This document shows positions 6,659 to 12,702 of a stretch of DNA of 16,294 bases, one piece after another. Each line of letters begins with the position of its first letter. Positions within the stretch are counted from its first letter, which is position 1. The notes under the pieces were generated by a model. That model did not search any database and had not been told where the DNA came from. It saw only the letters and a list, made by a program, of their open reading frames with translations. Source of the stretch: Pseudomonadota bacterium (GTDB lineage Bacteria > Pseudomonadota > Alphaproteobacteria > Rhizobiales > Devosiaceae); assembly GCA_023415605.1 (NCBI GenBank), contig JAEZKB010000187.1, positions 1 to 16,294 of the forward strand, written 5' to 3'. A program made the position numbers and the translations under genes.

Positions 6659-8226
6659 GCATCCACGTCGTTCCGCAGATCATTCCCGCCGACGCGCCGT
6701 TCTCCGAACCGCAGCGCGCCTGGCTCAACCGATTCTTCTTCGACGCCCTTGGCCAGCAGCTCTGGACGCCTTCTGCAGCAACGACCCCCGGCATCCCCAA
6801 GGAGGACGAGTCCACTCCCTGGAAAGACCCCGCCATGCCCATCGAAGAGCGCATGGCGCTGGCGCAGGAGCGTCCCGTCCGCTGGAAACTGATGGCCGCC
6901 ATGGCGCAGCAGGATTGCGGCCAGTGCGGCTACAACTGCACCGACTATTCGAAAGCCATCTTCGAACAGGCCGAGCCCCGCCTCAACCTCTGCGCCCCCG
7001 GCGGCAAGGCCACGGCGCGGATGCTGAAATCGCTGGTCGAAGAAATGGGCGGCGGCGTGCTCGACCCGGAGACGCCGAAATCCACCGCCATCCCCAAGGA
7101 GCCGGATGCGCCCCGCGGATACTCCCGTGACAACCCCGTCCCCGCCCGCTTCCTCAGCCGCAGGCGCCTCAATGGCGAGGGCTCCGAAAAACTGACTTGC
7201 CACATCGAGATCGACCTCTCCGCCTCCGGCCTCGATTACACAGTCGGCGACAGCCTCGGCATCTTTCCCCGCAACGATCCGGCACTGGCCGATGCCGTCA
7301 TTGCCGCCATCGACGTTCCCCCCGATTTTCCCATCGCCGGCGAAGCCTTCCGCGACGTGCTGATCGAGCGTATGTCGCTGGGCGCCGCGCCCGACGCGCT
7401 CTTCCAGTTCATCTCCTATCTCACCGGCGGCGAGCGCAGGAAGAAGGCGCAGGCCCTTGCCCGCGGCGAGGACCCTGACGGCGATGCCGCGACCCTCGAC
7501 GTCCTCGGGGCACTGGAGAAGTTCCCGGGTATCCGCCCCGACCCCGAAGCACTGATCGAAGTCCTGGAACCGCTGCAGCCGCGGCTCTATTCGATTTCGT
7601 CTTCACCCAAGACCAATCCGGGCCGGGTGAGCCTTACTGTCGATACCGTGCGTTACGAACTCGGCGGCCGCGAACGCCTCGGCGTCGCATCCACTTGGCT
7701 TGGCGGCCGTCTGGAACAATCTGGGGACATCCTGGTCTACGTTCAGCGCGCCCACGGCTTTGCTCTACCCAGGAGCGGCGACACCCCGATCATCATGGTC
7801 GGCCCTGGCACGGGCGTTGCGCCGTTCCGTGCCTTTTTGCACGAACGCATGGCGACTCAAGCCAAGGGGCCGGCCTGGCTTTTCTTCGGCCACCAGCGCG
7901 AGGCCTGCGACTTCTTCTACGCTGACGAATGGGAGATGCTGCGCCACCGCGGCATACTCACCAAGCTCTCGCTCGCGTGGTCGCGCGACGCCGGCAAGAA
8001 GACCTACGTGCAGGACCGGATGAAGGAGCAGGGCGCCGACCTCTATGCCTGGCTGCAGGAGGGCGCGCATTTCTACGTCTGCGGCGATGCCAAACGGATG
8101 GCCAAGGACGTCGAGGCTGCTATCGTCTATGTCGCACAGGAGCATGGCGGTAAGTCTGAGGGCGAGGCCAAAGCCTGGCTGCAGTCGCTCAAGGCCGAAG
8201 CCCGATACCAGGCGGACGTTTACTAG
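6655..8226 (+). CDS. NADPH-FAD-[4Fe-4S] reductase, 'sulfite reductase subunit alpha' type electron donor
   Basis: This 523-aa flavoprotein is the probable NADPH-dependent electron donor to the upstream siroheme enzyme. The N-terminus (about 16-33) has the SEPQRAWLNRFF helix seen in such reductases. Residues 84-125 are an Fe-S domain with Cys88, Cys91, Cys95 and Cys113 (CX2CX3CX17C). Residues about 155-370 are the CysJ/cytochrome-P450-reductase-type FAD domain, with RLYSISS at 310-316. Residues 378-523 bind NADPH (GPGTGVAPFRAF 383-394, CGDAKRMAKDV 476-486) and end in YQADVY like CysJ. The FMN flavodoxin domain of CysJ is absent and the [4Fe-4S] domain takes its place. The start ATG at 6655 overlaps the nirA stop (ATGA), implying translational coupling. 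The frame remains open upstream to 6247, but that part is the nirA shadow. It converges with the next gene, sharing CTAG. Confidence 0.9.
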   Translation: MSIHVVPQIIPADAPFSEPQRAWLNRFFFDALGQQLWTPSAATTPGIPKEDESTPWKDPAMPIEERMALAQERPVRWKLMAAMAQQDCGQCGYNCTDYSKAIFEQAEPRLNLCAPGGKATARMLKSLVEEMGGGVLDPETPKSTAIPKEPDAPRGYSRDNPVPARFLSRRRLNGEGSEKLTCHIEIDLSASGLDYTVGDSLGIFPRNDPALADAVIAAIDVPPDFPIAGEAFRDVLIERMSLGAAPDALFQFISYLTGGERRKKAQALARGEDPDGDAATLDVLGALEKFPGIRPDPEALIEVLEPLQPRLYSISSSPKTNPGRVSLTVDTVRYELGGRERLGVASTWLGGRLEQSGDILVYVQRAHGFALPRSGDTPIIMVGPGTGVAPFRAFLHERMATQAKGPAWLFFGHQREACDFFYADEWEMLRHRGILTKLSLAWSRDAGKKTYVQDRMKEQGADLYAWLQEGAHFYVCGDAKRMAKDVEAAIVYVAQEHGGKSEGEAKAWLQSLKAEARYQADVY

Positions 8227-8429
8227 TCGCCTCCGCCGCCGTCGCCGCCACCGCTATCGCCGCCGTCGGCGCTGTCGCCATCTCCGTCGCGGTCTCGGCT
8301 GTAGCTGCCTTCGCCAGCACCGCTTACGCCGTCGCTGTTCCGCCGGTTTTGGCGCCGACGCGTCTCGCCGAACACGGCAACCCCTATCACCACTACGCAC
8401 CCCACGACGACCAACAGATCCCATCCCAT
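8223..8429 (-). CDS. Small membrane protein with Gly/Asp-rich tail
   Basis: This 68-aa protein has one transmembrane helix at residues about 4-21 (LLVVVGCVVVIGVAVFG), a basic patch (RRRQNRR), then a Ser/Asp/Gly low-complexity tail ending GGGDGGGGD. The basic patch suggests the tail is cytoplasmic. The start at 8429 is preferred over the upstream ATG at 8447 because AGGGGGA lies 7 nt before it, at 8437-8443 on the minus strand. Function is unknown; similar short one-helix proteins with GD-rich ends are frequent in Rhizobiales. The antisense part of the tail codons is repetitive GC-rich DNA, so chance coding is possible, but the helix, the RBS and the neat convergent stop argue for a real gene. 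Confidence 0.6.
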   Translation of the reverse strand: MGWDLLVVVGCVVVIGVAVFGETRRRQNRRNSDGVSGAGEGSYSRDRDGDGDSADGGDSGGGDGGGGD

Positions 8430-8618
8430 CGGCGGGTCCCCCTGCATCGTCTCGAGCCTAGCGCAAGGCGCTGAGTCTTGGCAGCGTCAGGGTGAACAAA
8501 TCCTTCGTGCTTAACTGCCCCTTACACTGGGTGACTCACTGCTAACCCTTTTCAAAACAACCTAAACTTAACCCCGTTTCTTAAGCGCCACGGAAAGGGG
8601 GTCGCGTAGATTTGGGGT

Positions 8619-8624
8619 GATAAT
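8619..8624 (+). promoter_or_regulatory. Possible -10 box for the DUF6101 gene
   Basis: GATAAT, preceded by TG two to three bases upstream, is a good -10 match, but no clear -35 lies 16-18 bp before it. Predicted transcription would start about 40 nt before the ATG at 8672. The rest of the 8430-8671 gap is AT-richer, with several TTAAC runs and no gene. Confidence 0.28.
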
Positions 8625-8671
8625 GGAGCACCAAAAAACAAAAGCTCTCGGGGTTAACAGTGAGGCAGAAA

Positions 8672-9208
8672 ATGGTTCGTGGTGTGGGGATCGAGGGATC
8701 GTCCGTCATCATGCTGTTCGGGGCAAGGAGCGCAGCACAAGCTGCCGCCGCACCCCTGGCGGCCCGCCCCTATGGGGCAGCCAACGACAACGGTCCCAAG
8801 GACCCGGTCAAGACAGTTACCGTGCGCAAGACGCTCGAAAAGAGCGGCGTCGCGATCAAGGTGAAAGTCCCGGTCGACGAATTCATCGGCGTCGCCGTGT
8901 CCACCAGCATTACCGAGGAGGGCGTTCTGTCGAGCGCCATCGAGCTGGTCCACGGCGATCCCGAACTGAATTATCGCGTGTTCGAAGAAATCGGCAACGC
9001 CAACGTCGTCGCCGAGTGGCAGAACTGGGGCAAGAAGCTCCGCCTGCCGCTCTTCATCAAGGCCGGCGACGGCAATCTCCTTCCCTATTCGCAACAGGTC
9101 GACGGGGTGCAACTGGGCGTCCAGTCGTCCCGCCGTAAGCTCGCCGCTGAAGCGGGCCGCCGGCCGCGGTTTCTGAACCGCCGCAAGCCCGGCGACACGA
9201 GCAACTGA
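8672..9208 (+). CDS. DUF6101 family protein
   Basis: This 178-aa protein of unknown function is recognised by the DUF6101-like core: a conserved Val-Pro-Val-x-x-Phe-x-Gly-Val-Ala strand (VPVDEFIGVA), a central stretch predicting protein height/weight-type beta strands around 'LRLPLFIKAGDG', and the basic C-terminal hallmark RRPRFLNRRKPG. No signal peptide or membrane helix is visible. ATG 8672 is chosen because GAGG stands 6 nt upstream; the GTG at 8660 and the ATG at 8711 are alternatives. Family knowledge places such genes in many Rhizobiales, often not far from ubiA. It is followed by a strong intrinsic terminator at 9289, so it is probably monocistronic. The family call is from memory of the C-terminal motif. 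Confidence 0.75.
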   Translation: MVRGVGIEGSSVIMLFGARSAAQAAAAPLAARPYGAANDNGPKDPVKTVTVRKTLEKSGVAIKVKVPVDEFIGVAVSTSITEEGVLSSAIELVHGDPELNYRVFEEIGNANVVAEWQNWGKKLRLPLFIKAGDGNLLPYSQQVDGVQLGVQSSRRKLAAEAGRRPRFLNRRKPGDTSN

Positions 9209-9288
9209 GTTTCGGGCGCAAGCCAACCGGAGGCATGCAAGCTCCGGCGCCCCTAAACGGCTCCTCCTGCCCTCCAAAGGCTGACTCC

Positions 9289-9330
9289 AAGCCGGTTCCT
9301 TCGGGAACCGGCTTTGTTGCTTTTGAGGTT
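9289..9330 (+). terminator. Intrinsic terminator after the DUF6101 gene
   Basis: AAGCCGGTTCC (9289-9299), a TTCG tetraloop (9300-9303) and GGAACCGGCTT (9304-9314) form a perfect 11-bp stem. It is followed by T-rich sequence (TGTTGCTTTT, then a further T6 run at 9332-9337). Confidence 0.88.
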
Positions 9331-9462
9331 ATTTTTTCCTGCAACCTTTGTTGGGACCGCCCGTTGTAATGGTGCCCGAGACGACGATGCACACACGCCG
9401 GTCCGGGCCCTCTGCATGATTTCCCCCGATCGTGCAGCATAGCGACCTCCAAGCGCTGTCTC

Positions 9463-9497
9463 GCGAAACCGATCCGTTCCCCCCGGATCGGTTTCGC
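9463..9497. repeat. 14-bp perfect inverted repeat with C-rich loop
   Basis: GCGAAACCGATCCG (9463-9476) and CGGATCGGTTTCGC (9484-9497) pair perfectly around the 7-nt loop TTCCCCC. There is no T-tract on either side, so it is not a standard terminator. It lies 57 bp upstream of the secreted-protein start and could be in its 5' leader, or be the end of an unannotated transcript. Confidence 0.7.
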
Positions 9498-9553
9498 ACA
9501 TCTGGCGTTCAGATTGGCTTTGCTAGACGCCCCGGCATTCGACCGGAGCCCAT

Positions 9554-10375
9554 ATGTTCACCCGTACTGCTATTGCCGCTCTCACGTTGTTTCTGCTTGC
9601 CGTCGCTCCCGCCCATGCCGTGGTCGTCAAGTTGACCGACGCGATCCCGGGTCACGACAAAGTCTGGGCCGATCTCGTCCGCATCCTCGTGCCTGATCTG
9701 ACGCTGAAGGACGATATCGGCTCTGCCGAGACGGTCATTCCGCTTCGTCACATCATGGAAGAGGAGGGCGGGCGCCCGCCTGCCACCATCGAGCTCGGCG
9801 AAATCCAGGCCATATCCTTCCGTGGCAACTCCGACGACGGCACATTGCTCTACTTCGAACTCGGCCAATCCGACGAGCGCCTGGAAGTCACCGCCTATCT
9901 CGCTTTTTTCGATGAGCGGCTGCGCCTAGTCGACGCAGTCGATGTCGGCATGGGTCCCCGAAACGGCTTGGGGGACGTGTTCCCGGTCGCCCCGCACGGC
10001 GACGCCATCGTCGTCTATGGCACCTACGGCAATTCCGCCTATCGGGCGAGCCTCTACACCGCCATCTTCCTCGACAACGGCCGCTTCAAGCCGATCGATC
10101 GCTGGACAGTGTCGGAGGCCAGTGGCTGCGGTTGGCTGCAGGTTCAGAGCATCGGCTTCGAGACGGTCGCCGAAGATGCCAGCTTCTGGCCGGTCAAAGT
10201 CACCCTCAAGGATACCGTCGAGACCGATCTCACCGTCTCCTGTCCAGATCCGCTACCGGCTGGTGAAGCCGAGGCCGCCGACGTTACCTATCGCTGGAAC
10301 GAGAGCCGCCGCCTCTACATCCCCGAAAGCGATGAGCTGCAGCGGTTTATCGCCTCGCGTCCCGATCGCTACTAG
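9554..10375 (+). CDS. Secreted protein of unknown function
   Basis: This 273-aa protein has a classical Sec signal peptide: basic n-region (MFTRT), hydrophobic core (AIAALTLFLLAVAPA) and an AHA cleavage site after residue 22. The mature part is acidic, mixed alpha/beta by composition, with two cysteines (in SGCGW and SCPDP) that could form one periplasmic disulfide. I recognise no catalytic motif or domain family. CCGGAG about 7 nt upstream supports the start. It ends in CTAG shared with the convergent cueR stop. The signal peptide and normal GC-rich codon use argue for a real gene; function cannot be assigned. Confidence 0.78.
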   Translation: MFTRTAIAALTLFLLAVAPAHAVVVKLTDAIPGHDKVWADLVRILVPDLTLKDDIGSAETVIPLRHIMEEEGGRPPATIELGEIQAISFRGNSDDGTLLYFELGQSDERLEVTAYLAFFDERLRLVDAVDVGMGPRNGLGDVFPVAPHGDAIVVYGTYGNSAYRASLYTAIFLDNGRFKPIDRWTVSEASGCGWLQVQSIGFETVAEDASFWPVKVTLKDTVETDLTVSCPDPLPAGEAEAADVTYRWNESRRLYIPESDELQRFIASRPDRY

Positions 10376-10821
10376 TGCTGGTGCGCGAGGTTCTCGTGCA
10401 CGCGTGGCCGGTCCTTGACCTCGGGCAGGTCTTGGCCGGTTTCGAGGCTCTTGATGATCGGGCAGTGAGGACGGTGATCCCCGTCGCAGGCGTCTGCGAG
10501 ATGCGTCAGCGTATCCCGCATTTCCTGCAGCAGTCCGATCCGCTTTTCGAGTTCGGCGACATGCCCCAGCGTCAGCGCCTTGACGTCAGCGCTTGACCGC
10601 TCCTGATCACTCCAAAGTCTCAAAAGGTCGCGGATCTCGTCCATTGAAAAGCCGAGGTCGCGCGCCCGGCGAATGAAGCCGAGCCGGTGCACGTCATGGC
10701 GGGAATAGTCGCGGTAGTTGCTGTCGCGCCGGTCAGCCGTCGGAATCAGCCCGATGGCCTCATAGTGGCGGATCATCTTGGTGGAAACGCCCGAAGCTCG
10801 GGCAGCGGCGCCGATCTGCAT
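10372..10821 (-). CDS. cueR: CueR, Cu(I)-responsive MerR-family regulator
   Basis: This 149-aa metalloregulator has a MerR winged helix at residues 1-70 (QIGAAARASGVSTKMIRHYEAIGLI pattern, split here for length: IGAAARASG, RHYEAIGLIP). A dimerisation helix follows, with SSADVKALTL, and the metal-binding loop is CDGDHRPHC with Cys112 and Cys120. These cysteines and Ser77 fall at the same positions as the Cu(I) ligands and monovalent-selective Ser of Escherichia coli CueR; ZntR-type sensors have Cys at 77. The C-terminus is His-containing. Family role: it activates copper-export genes (copA, cueO or a multicopper oxidase) by untwisting a 19-bp spacer promoter. No copper gene lies in the window. 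GAGGA precedes the ATG. It starts 38 bp after ubiA on the same strand, so it may be read through from the ubiA promoter. Confidence 0.92.
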   Translation of the reverse strand: MQIGAAARASGVSTKMIRHYEAIGLIPTADRRDSNYRDYSRHDVHRLGFIRRARDLGFSMDEIRDLLRLWSDQERSSADVKALTLGHVAELEKRIGLLQEMRDTLTHLADACDGDHRPHCPIIKSLETGQDLPEVKDRPRVHENLAHQH

Positions 10822-10859
10822 GGTCAGGTCCTCGTCTAGACCTTCCTATCATGGGAATG

Positions 10860-11816
10860 TCAGGGCGACATTGCAAGCCACTGCCGCAGTGCCTCGCCCA
10901 GCAGCGCCAAGGTCAGCGCCAGCCCCACCCAGTGGTTGGACTTGAACTTGACCAGGGCGTCGGCGCTGTTGCGGTGCTTGAGCGTCAGCACCTGCCAGGC
11001 GAGTAGAGCAGCTGGCACGATCAGCAGCAGCACGAAGACGAAGCTCGCCCCTGCCGCCCATCCCGCGGCCAGCCAGAGCGCGACGGTCGCCGCGTAGAAG
11101 GCGCCGACGATCGGTCGCGACCGCTCACCGAACAGCCGCGCGGTCGACTTCACCCCGATAAGCGCATCGTCCTCGATGTCCTGGAGCGCGTATATCGTGT
11201 CGTACCCGATGGTCCACAGGATGCAGCCGGCATAGAGCAGCAGCGGGGCGAGGCCCAGGCTTCCGGTCTGCGAGGTCCAGCCGACGAGTGCCCCCCATGA
11301 GAAGGCGAGTCCAAGAAATAGCTGCGGCCACCAGGTGATCCGCTTCATGAACGGATAGATCGCCACCAGCACCAGCGACGCTACGCCCAGAGCGATCGTC
11401 AGCCAGTTGAACTGCACGAGGATCAGCGCGCCGAGTAGCGACTGGGCGACGAGGAAGAGCCACGCTTGCTTCTCCGTGACCTGACCGGAGGGGATCGGCC
11501 GCGAGCGCGTCCGCTCCACCTGCTTGTCGATATCGGTATCGACAATGTCGTTGAAGGTGCAGCCTGCGCCGCGCATCGCCACCGCGCCGATGAAGAACAG
11601 GATCAGCGCCTTGATGTCGAACCCGGCGCGCGGCACCGCGATGGCGGCAAGCCCGAGCGCGAATGCACAAGGCCAGAACAGCAACCAGAACCCGATCGGC
11701 CGATCCCAGCGCGCCAGCCGGGCATAAGGCTTGAGCCAGTCGGGAGCGAAACGATCGACCCAGTTGCCGCTCTGCGCATCGGCGACCACGCCGGTGCCGG
11801 GTTCGGGGCTTTGCAT
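10860..11816 (-). CDS. ubiA: 4-hydroxybenzoate polyprenyltransferase UbiA
   Basis: This 318-aa integral membrane prenyltransferase of ubiquinone synthesis attaches the polyprenyl chain to 4-hydroxybenzoate at the inner membrane. About eight or nine hydrophobic helices are visible. The two Asp-rich motifs that bind Mg2+-diphosphate are intact: NDIVDTDID at 89-97, followed by the RTRSRPIPSG stretch (102-111), and DIEDD at 213-217. RWDRPIGFWLLFWPC (36-50) is the usual N-terminal signature of the proteobacterial enzyme. The open frame extends upstream to 12368, but that part is the antisense of rsmE. ATG 11816 is chosen for family length and for AGGACAG about 8 nt before it. It is divergent from rsmE with 57 bp between starts. 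Confidence 0.95.
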   Translation of the reverse strand: MQSPEPGTGVVADAQSGNWVDRFAPDWLKPYARLARWDRPIGFWLLFWPCAFALGLAAIAVPRAGFDIKALILFFIGAVAMRGAGCTFNDIVDTDIDKQVERTRSRPIPSGQVTEKQAWLFLVAQSLLGALILVQFNWLTIALGVASLVLVAIYPFMKRITWWPQLFLGLAFSWGALVGWTSQTGSLGLAPLLLYAGCILWTIGYDTIYALQDIEDDALIGVKSTARLFGERSRPIVGAFYAATVALWLAAGWAAGASFVFVLLLIVPAALLAWQVLTLKHRNSADALVKFKSNHWVGLALTLALLGEALRQWLAMSP

Positions 11817-11843
11817 GCGAGCTGTCCTATGCCGTAATGCAGT

Positions 11844-11872
11844 CTTATCCCTGTCGCCGCCATTCGAGGCAA
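11844..11872 (-). promoter_or_regulatory. Predicted sigma-70-type promoter of ubiA
   Basis: On the minus strand, TTGCCT (11867-11872) and GATAAG (11844-11849) are separated by 17 bp, each matching 4 of 6 consensus bases. It fits within the 57-bp divergent gap and would give a short leader before the ubiA ATG at 11816. Its -35 overlaps the rsmE ribosome-binding site. Confidence 0.35.
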
Positions 11873-11873
11873 G

Positions 11874-12623
11874 ATGCCCCGCACCTATAAGTCTTTCTCG
11901 CGCCTCTTCGTCGCGAACGATCTGCGACCGGGCGAGAGCCTCACTCTCGAGCACGACCAGACCAGCTATCTGCTGTCGGTTCTGCGGATGAAGGCAGGCG
12001 ATTCCGTGATCATTTTCAATGGCCGCGACGGGGCATGGCTGGCCAAAATCACTGATCCGCATCGCAAGGGTGTGACGCTTGAACTCGTGGTGCAGACCGC
12101 CCATCAGACCGGGTCGTCCGATCTCTGGTTCGGCTTTGCGCCACTCAAGACCGGCCGCCTCGACTATCTGGTGCAGAAAGCCACCGAGATGGGGGCCGGG
12201 ACCATCCAGCCGGTGATCACCCGCTATACGCAGATTTCGAAGCTGAAGGCCGACAAACTCAATGCCAACATCATCGAGGCGGCCGAACAGTGTGAAGTGC
12301 TGACTGTGCCGCACCTCGCCGAGGAGATCAGTCTTCCTGACCTGCTGCGCGACTGGCGGCAGGTGCACGGTCTCCGCCGCTTGGTCTTCTGCGACGAAGC
12401 CGCGCCAACGGCCTCACCGACCCAGTCGCTGTCGTGGCTCGAGGGCCTGCCGGTTGGTCTCCTGATCGGGCCCGAGGGTGGATTCTCCGACGAGGAGCGG
12501 CAATTGCTGCTTGCCCAACCATTTGTGATTCCGGTCAGCCTCGGGCCGCGTATTCTCCGCGCCGATACCGCTGCGGTGGCCGCGCTGGCCCTGGTGCAAG
12601 CAACCATCGGCGATTGGCGATAA
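11874..12623 (+). CDS. rsmE: RsmE, 16S rRNA m3U1498 methyltransferase
   Basis: This 249-aa SPOUT-family enzyme methylates N3 of U1498 in 16S rRNA with S-adenosylmethionine. Residues 1-75 form the N-terminal PUA-like RNA-binding domain (RLFVAND; HYLLSVLRMK-type segment at 32-40). The trefoil-knot SAM site shows GPEGGFSDEE at 199-208 and LGPRILRADTA at 223-233, both diagnostic. QKATEMGAGTIQPVITRYTQ (101-120) is also typical. The length equals the family norm. The start ATG at 11874 has GAGGC just upstream. It is the first plus-strand gene after the divergent ubiA promoter region and is followed 79 bp later by gshA; the pair may share a transcript. Confidence 0.95.
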   Translation: MPRTYKSFSRLFVANDLRPGESLTLEHDQTSYLLSVLRMKAGDSVIIFNGRDGAWLAKITDPHRKGVTLELVVQTAHQTGSSDLWFGFAPLKTGRLDYLVQKATEMGAGTIQPVITRYTQISKLKADKLNANIIEAAEQCEVLTVPHLAEEISLPDLLRDWRQVHGLRRLVFCDEAAPTASPTQSLSWLEGLPVGLLIGPEGGFSDEERQLLLAQPFVIPVSLGPRILRADTAAVAALALVQATIGDWR

Positions 12624-12629
12624 AGCCAG

Positions 12630-12657
12630 TTGCTTTCGACCGGCGGCTGGCTATTGT
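12630..12657 (+). promoter_or_regulatory. Possible gshA promoter
   Basis: TTGCTT (12630-12635), a 16-bp spacer and TATTGT (12652-12657) resemble a sigma-70-type promoter just after the rsmE stop. A small dyad, GACCGG (12665-12670) and CCGGTC (12674-12679), follows in the leader before the RBS AAGGAA at 12691. Weak matches, no other support. Confidence 0.28.
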
Positions 12658-12702
12658 CCGCCCGGACCGGCATCCGGTCAGCCTACCTCGAAGGAATAGT
12701 AC

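Larger units (their letters stand above)
9209..9553. other. Intergenic region with two strong hairpins
   Basis: These 345 nt separate the DUF6101 gene from the secreted-protein gene. The region holds the intrinsic terminator at 9289-9330 and a 14-bp perfect hairpin at 9463-9497. I see no convincing promoter, tRNA or protein gene. A 16-codon open frame from the ATG at 9369 has no ribosome-binding site. The space between the hairpins (about 9331-9462) could hold a small RNA, but nothing in the sequence requires one. Confidence 0.5.

Noticed and set aside
8511..8525. Possible CtrA site TTAA-N7-TTAC before the DUF6101 gene
   Set aside because: The second half-site is imperfect and the surrounding DNA is rich in TTAA by AT content; the nearby TTAA-N9-TTAA has the wrong spacing.
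9369..9419. 16-codon open frame in the intergenic region
   Set aside because: There is no Shine-Dalgarno, no leader-peptide codon pattern and nothing to attenuate immediately downstream.
11817..12368. 184-residue N-terminal extension of ubiA
   Set aside because: It is antisense to rsmE and has no UbiA similarity; a proper RBS and start exist at 11816.
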